DNA from: CAZFQD01 sp964520885
Lineage (GTDB): Bacteria > Bacillota > Clostridia > Oscillospirales > SIG519
Assembly: GCA_964520885.1 (NCBI GenBank)
Contig: CAZFQD010000131.1
Coordinates: forward strand, 1-5,901
Direction of reading: 5' to 3'
DNA: 5,901 bases
The translations under genes were made by a program, and so were the position numbers. The notes beneath the pieces are model-generated. The model saw nothing but the letters and a program-made list of their open reading frames with translations, searched no databases and was not told the origin of the DNA. Below are positions 5,008 to 5,901 of this stretch, one piece after another (positions within the stretch are counted from its first letter, which is position 1; each line of letters begins with the position of its first letter).

Positions 5008-5556
5008 TTATAAATTTTTATATTTATTTTTCCCTTCTTCAAAAATATTTCGTCCATTGCAATCTATGCCAACAATTAAGGGAAAATCTTTTACAGTTAA
5101 CTTTTTAATACTTTCACAACCCAAGTCTTCAAATGCTATAACATCACAACTTGTAACACAGCTTGCAATTAATGCTCCCGCTCCTCCAATAGCACAAAGA
5201 TATACACTTTTATATTCTTTACAAGAATTAATTACCTCATTTGAACGCTCTCCTTTGCCTATCATAATTTTAAGCCCTAAGGATATTAATCGTGGAGAAA
5301 ATTTATCCATTCTGCCAGAAGTAGTAGGACCACATGAGCCAATAATATCTCCTTTTTTTGTCGGAGTTGGTCCCATATAATAAATAACGGCATTTTCAAG
5401 AGCAAAAGGCAATTCCCCCCCATTGTCCGAAAGTTCAAAAAGCCTTTTATGTGCAGAATCTCTTGCAGAATAAATAACGCCGGAAAGCAAAACCTTATCT
5501 CCTACATTAAGCGAAACTATATTTGATAAATCATTAGTGTCTAACAAAATACTCAT
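5008..5556 (-). CDS. iron-sulfur fumarate hydratase (class I), beta subunit
   Basis: This is a 182-residue protein matching the C-terminal/beta half of class I (4Fe-4S) fumarases and L-tartrate dehydratases, which interconvert fumarate and malate. Family motifs are YSARDSAHKR (about 29-38), GPTTSGRMD (76-84), GKGE (100-103), CAIGGAGAL (121-129) and EDLGCES followed by KLTVKDFPLIVGID (143-165). The [4Fe-4S] cluster sits in the alpha subunit, which is not in this window and would be needed for activity. The length is normal for a separate beta subunit. The ATG at 5556 has AAAGGAG upstream at about 9 nt. The gene appears to have its own promoter (5620-5647). No terminator separates its stop from the riboswitch promoter. 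L-tartrate dehydratase beta is an alternative assignment; fumarase is more likely. Confidence 0.93.
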   Translation of the reverse strand: MSILLDTNDLSNIVSLNVGDKVLLSGVIYSARDSAHKRLFELSDNGGELPFALENAVIYYMGPTPTKKGDIIGSCGPTTSGRMDKFSPRLISLGLKIMIGKGERSNEVINSCKEYKSVYLCAIGGAGALIASCVTSCDVIAFEDLGCESIKKLTVKDFPLIVGIDCNGRNIFEEGKNKYKNL

Positions 5557-5619
5557 AGGGAAAAACTCCTTTACATCTCTCCGTTTTTATACTATTCAAT
5601 TTCCTTTTCATTATTTTTA

Positions 5620-5647
5620 ATTATACCATATATGTTTTAAAACACAA
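5620..5647 (-). promoter_or_regulatory. promoter of the fumarase beta gene
   Basis: On the minus strand TATAAT (5625-5620) is preceded by TGG, an extended -10. A weak -35, TTGTGT (5647-5642), lies 16 bp upstream. Transcription would start near 5613, leaving a leader of about 57 nt. Confidence 0.6.
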
Positions 5648-5792
5648 GTGTCGCTAAATACTACCATAATGCAAATATCATTAAACACCCCGTACACCGT
5701 TACATTTGAAAAAAAAAACAATTCCTGTAAAAAAAAAAAATTATTTTACCATAAATTCTTCATTTTAAATCGTATTATAAATGTAAGGGCAA

Positions 5793-5825
5793 TTAAGATA
5801 GCAATTGATTAAACACTTTTTTCAT
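5793..5825 (-). other. ten-codon ORF with strong ribosome site (leader peptide or gene remnant)
   Basis: On the minus strand AAAGGAGG is followed after 7 nt by ATG and a ten-codon ORF (MKKVFNQLLS) that ends at TAA. The ribosome site is as good as any in the window, which is odd for such a short frame. A different frame just downstream encodes a hydrophobic stretch resembling IAILIALTFII, so this may be the decayed start of an exported protein gene. It could also be a leader peptide or chance. Confidence 0.25.
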
Positions 5826-5847
5826 ATAACACCCTCCTTTCATTTTC

Positions 5848-5891
5848 AGGTACTGTCAAAAATTTTACTTTAAAAACAGCTGACAGCACCT
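5848..5891. repeat. inverted repeat / hairpin near the right edge
   Basis: AGGTACTGTCA (5848-5858) and TGACAGCACCT (5881-5891) are inverted copies with one mismatch, which becomes a G-U wobble if the minus strand is transcribed. The 22-nt loop is AT-rich. On the plus strand a short T-run (TTTT) follows. It may be the terminator of a unit outside the window, a regulator site, or one end of a small mobile element. Confidence 0.5.
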
Positions 5892-5901
5892 AATTTTCGC
5901 T

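Larger units (their letters stand above)
5557..5901. other. gene-poor AT-rich region upstream of the fumarase beta gene
   Basis: No credible full-length gene was found in these 345 bp, and the expected fumarase alpha gene is absent. The region holds the fumarase promoter (5620-5647), an A10 run (5709-5718) and an A12 run (5729-5740), a very short ORF with a strong ribosome site (5793-5825), and an inverted repeat at 5848-5891. Confidence 0.7.

Noticed and set aside
5057..5380. Plus-strand ORF of 107 codons antisense to the fumarase gene
   Set aside because: It is a shadow of the fumarase beta gene, whose conserved motifs span the same stretch.
5709..5740. Poly-A runs of 10 and 12 bases as a phase-variable switch
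   Set aside because: They lie in no coding frame and not at promoter spacing, and such runs are expected in AT-rich intergenic DNA.

Overview
The window looks like a low-GC Firmicutes (Clostridia-like) chromosome. The base composition is AT-rich, Shine-Dalgarno sites are strong and AGGAGG-like, promoters are sigma-A type with TGN-extended -10 boxes, and TTG/GTG starts occur. It encodes a type I dockerin and a fumarase of the two-subunit iron-sulfur class. No rRNA, tRNA, CRISPR array or transposase gene was seen.

Layout. Positions 1-436 (+): a promoter inside a large inverted repeat, a structured leader of about 190 nt, and a 56-residue CxxC/CxxC protein. Its stop codon overlaps the stop of the convergent pdxT. 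Positions 433-2143 (-): a 64-residue unknown protein, then pdxS and pdxT, the two subunits of the glutamine-dependent pyridoxal 5'-phosphate synthase. Positions 2303-2530 (+): a DUF378 two-helix membrane protein. A 13-bp-stem bidirectional terminator separates it from the convergent unit that follows. Positions 2620-4999 (-): a strong promoter, a cobalamin riboswitch with two successive hairpin/U-tract elements, a secreted prenyltransferase-repeat protein with a dockerin, and a lipoprotein with a DUF4430 (transcobalamin C-terminal-like) domain. Positions 5008-5647 (-): the fumarase beta subunit with its own promoter. Positions 5557-5901 hold no convincing gene.

The most interesting part is the riboswitch unit. 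Animal transcobalamin and intrinsic factor consist of an alpha6/alpha6 barrel related to prenyltransferase repeats plus a small C-terminal beta domain, with cobalamin held between them. Here the two halves appear as adjacent separate genes, both exported: one carries a dockerin and the other a lipid anchor. Both lie behind a cobalamin riboswitch. The inference is a split, surface-assembled cobalamin (or corrinoid) capture system. The domain calls and the riboswitch are read from sequence; the joint function is inferred.
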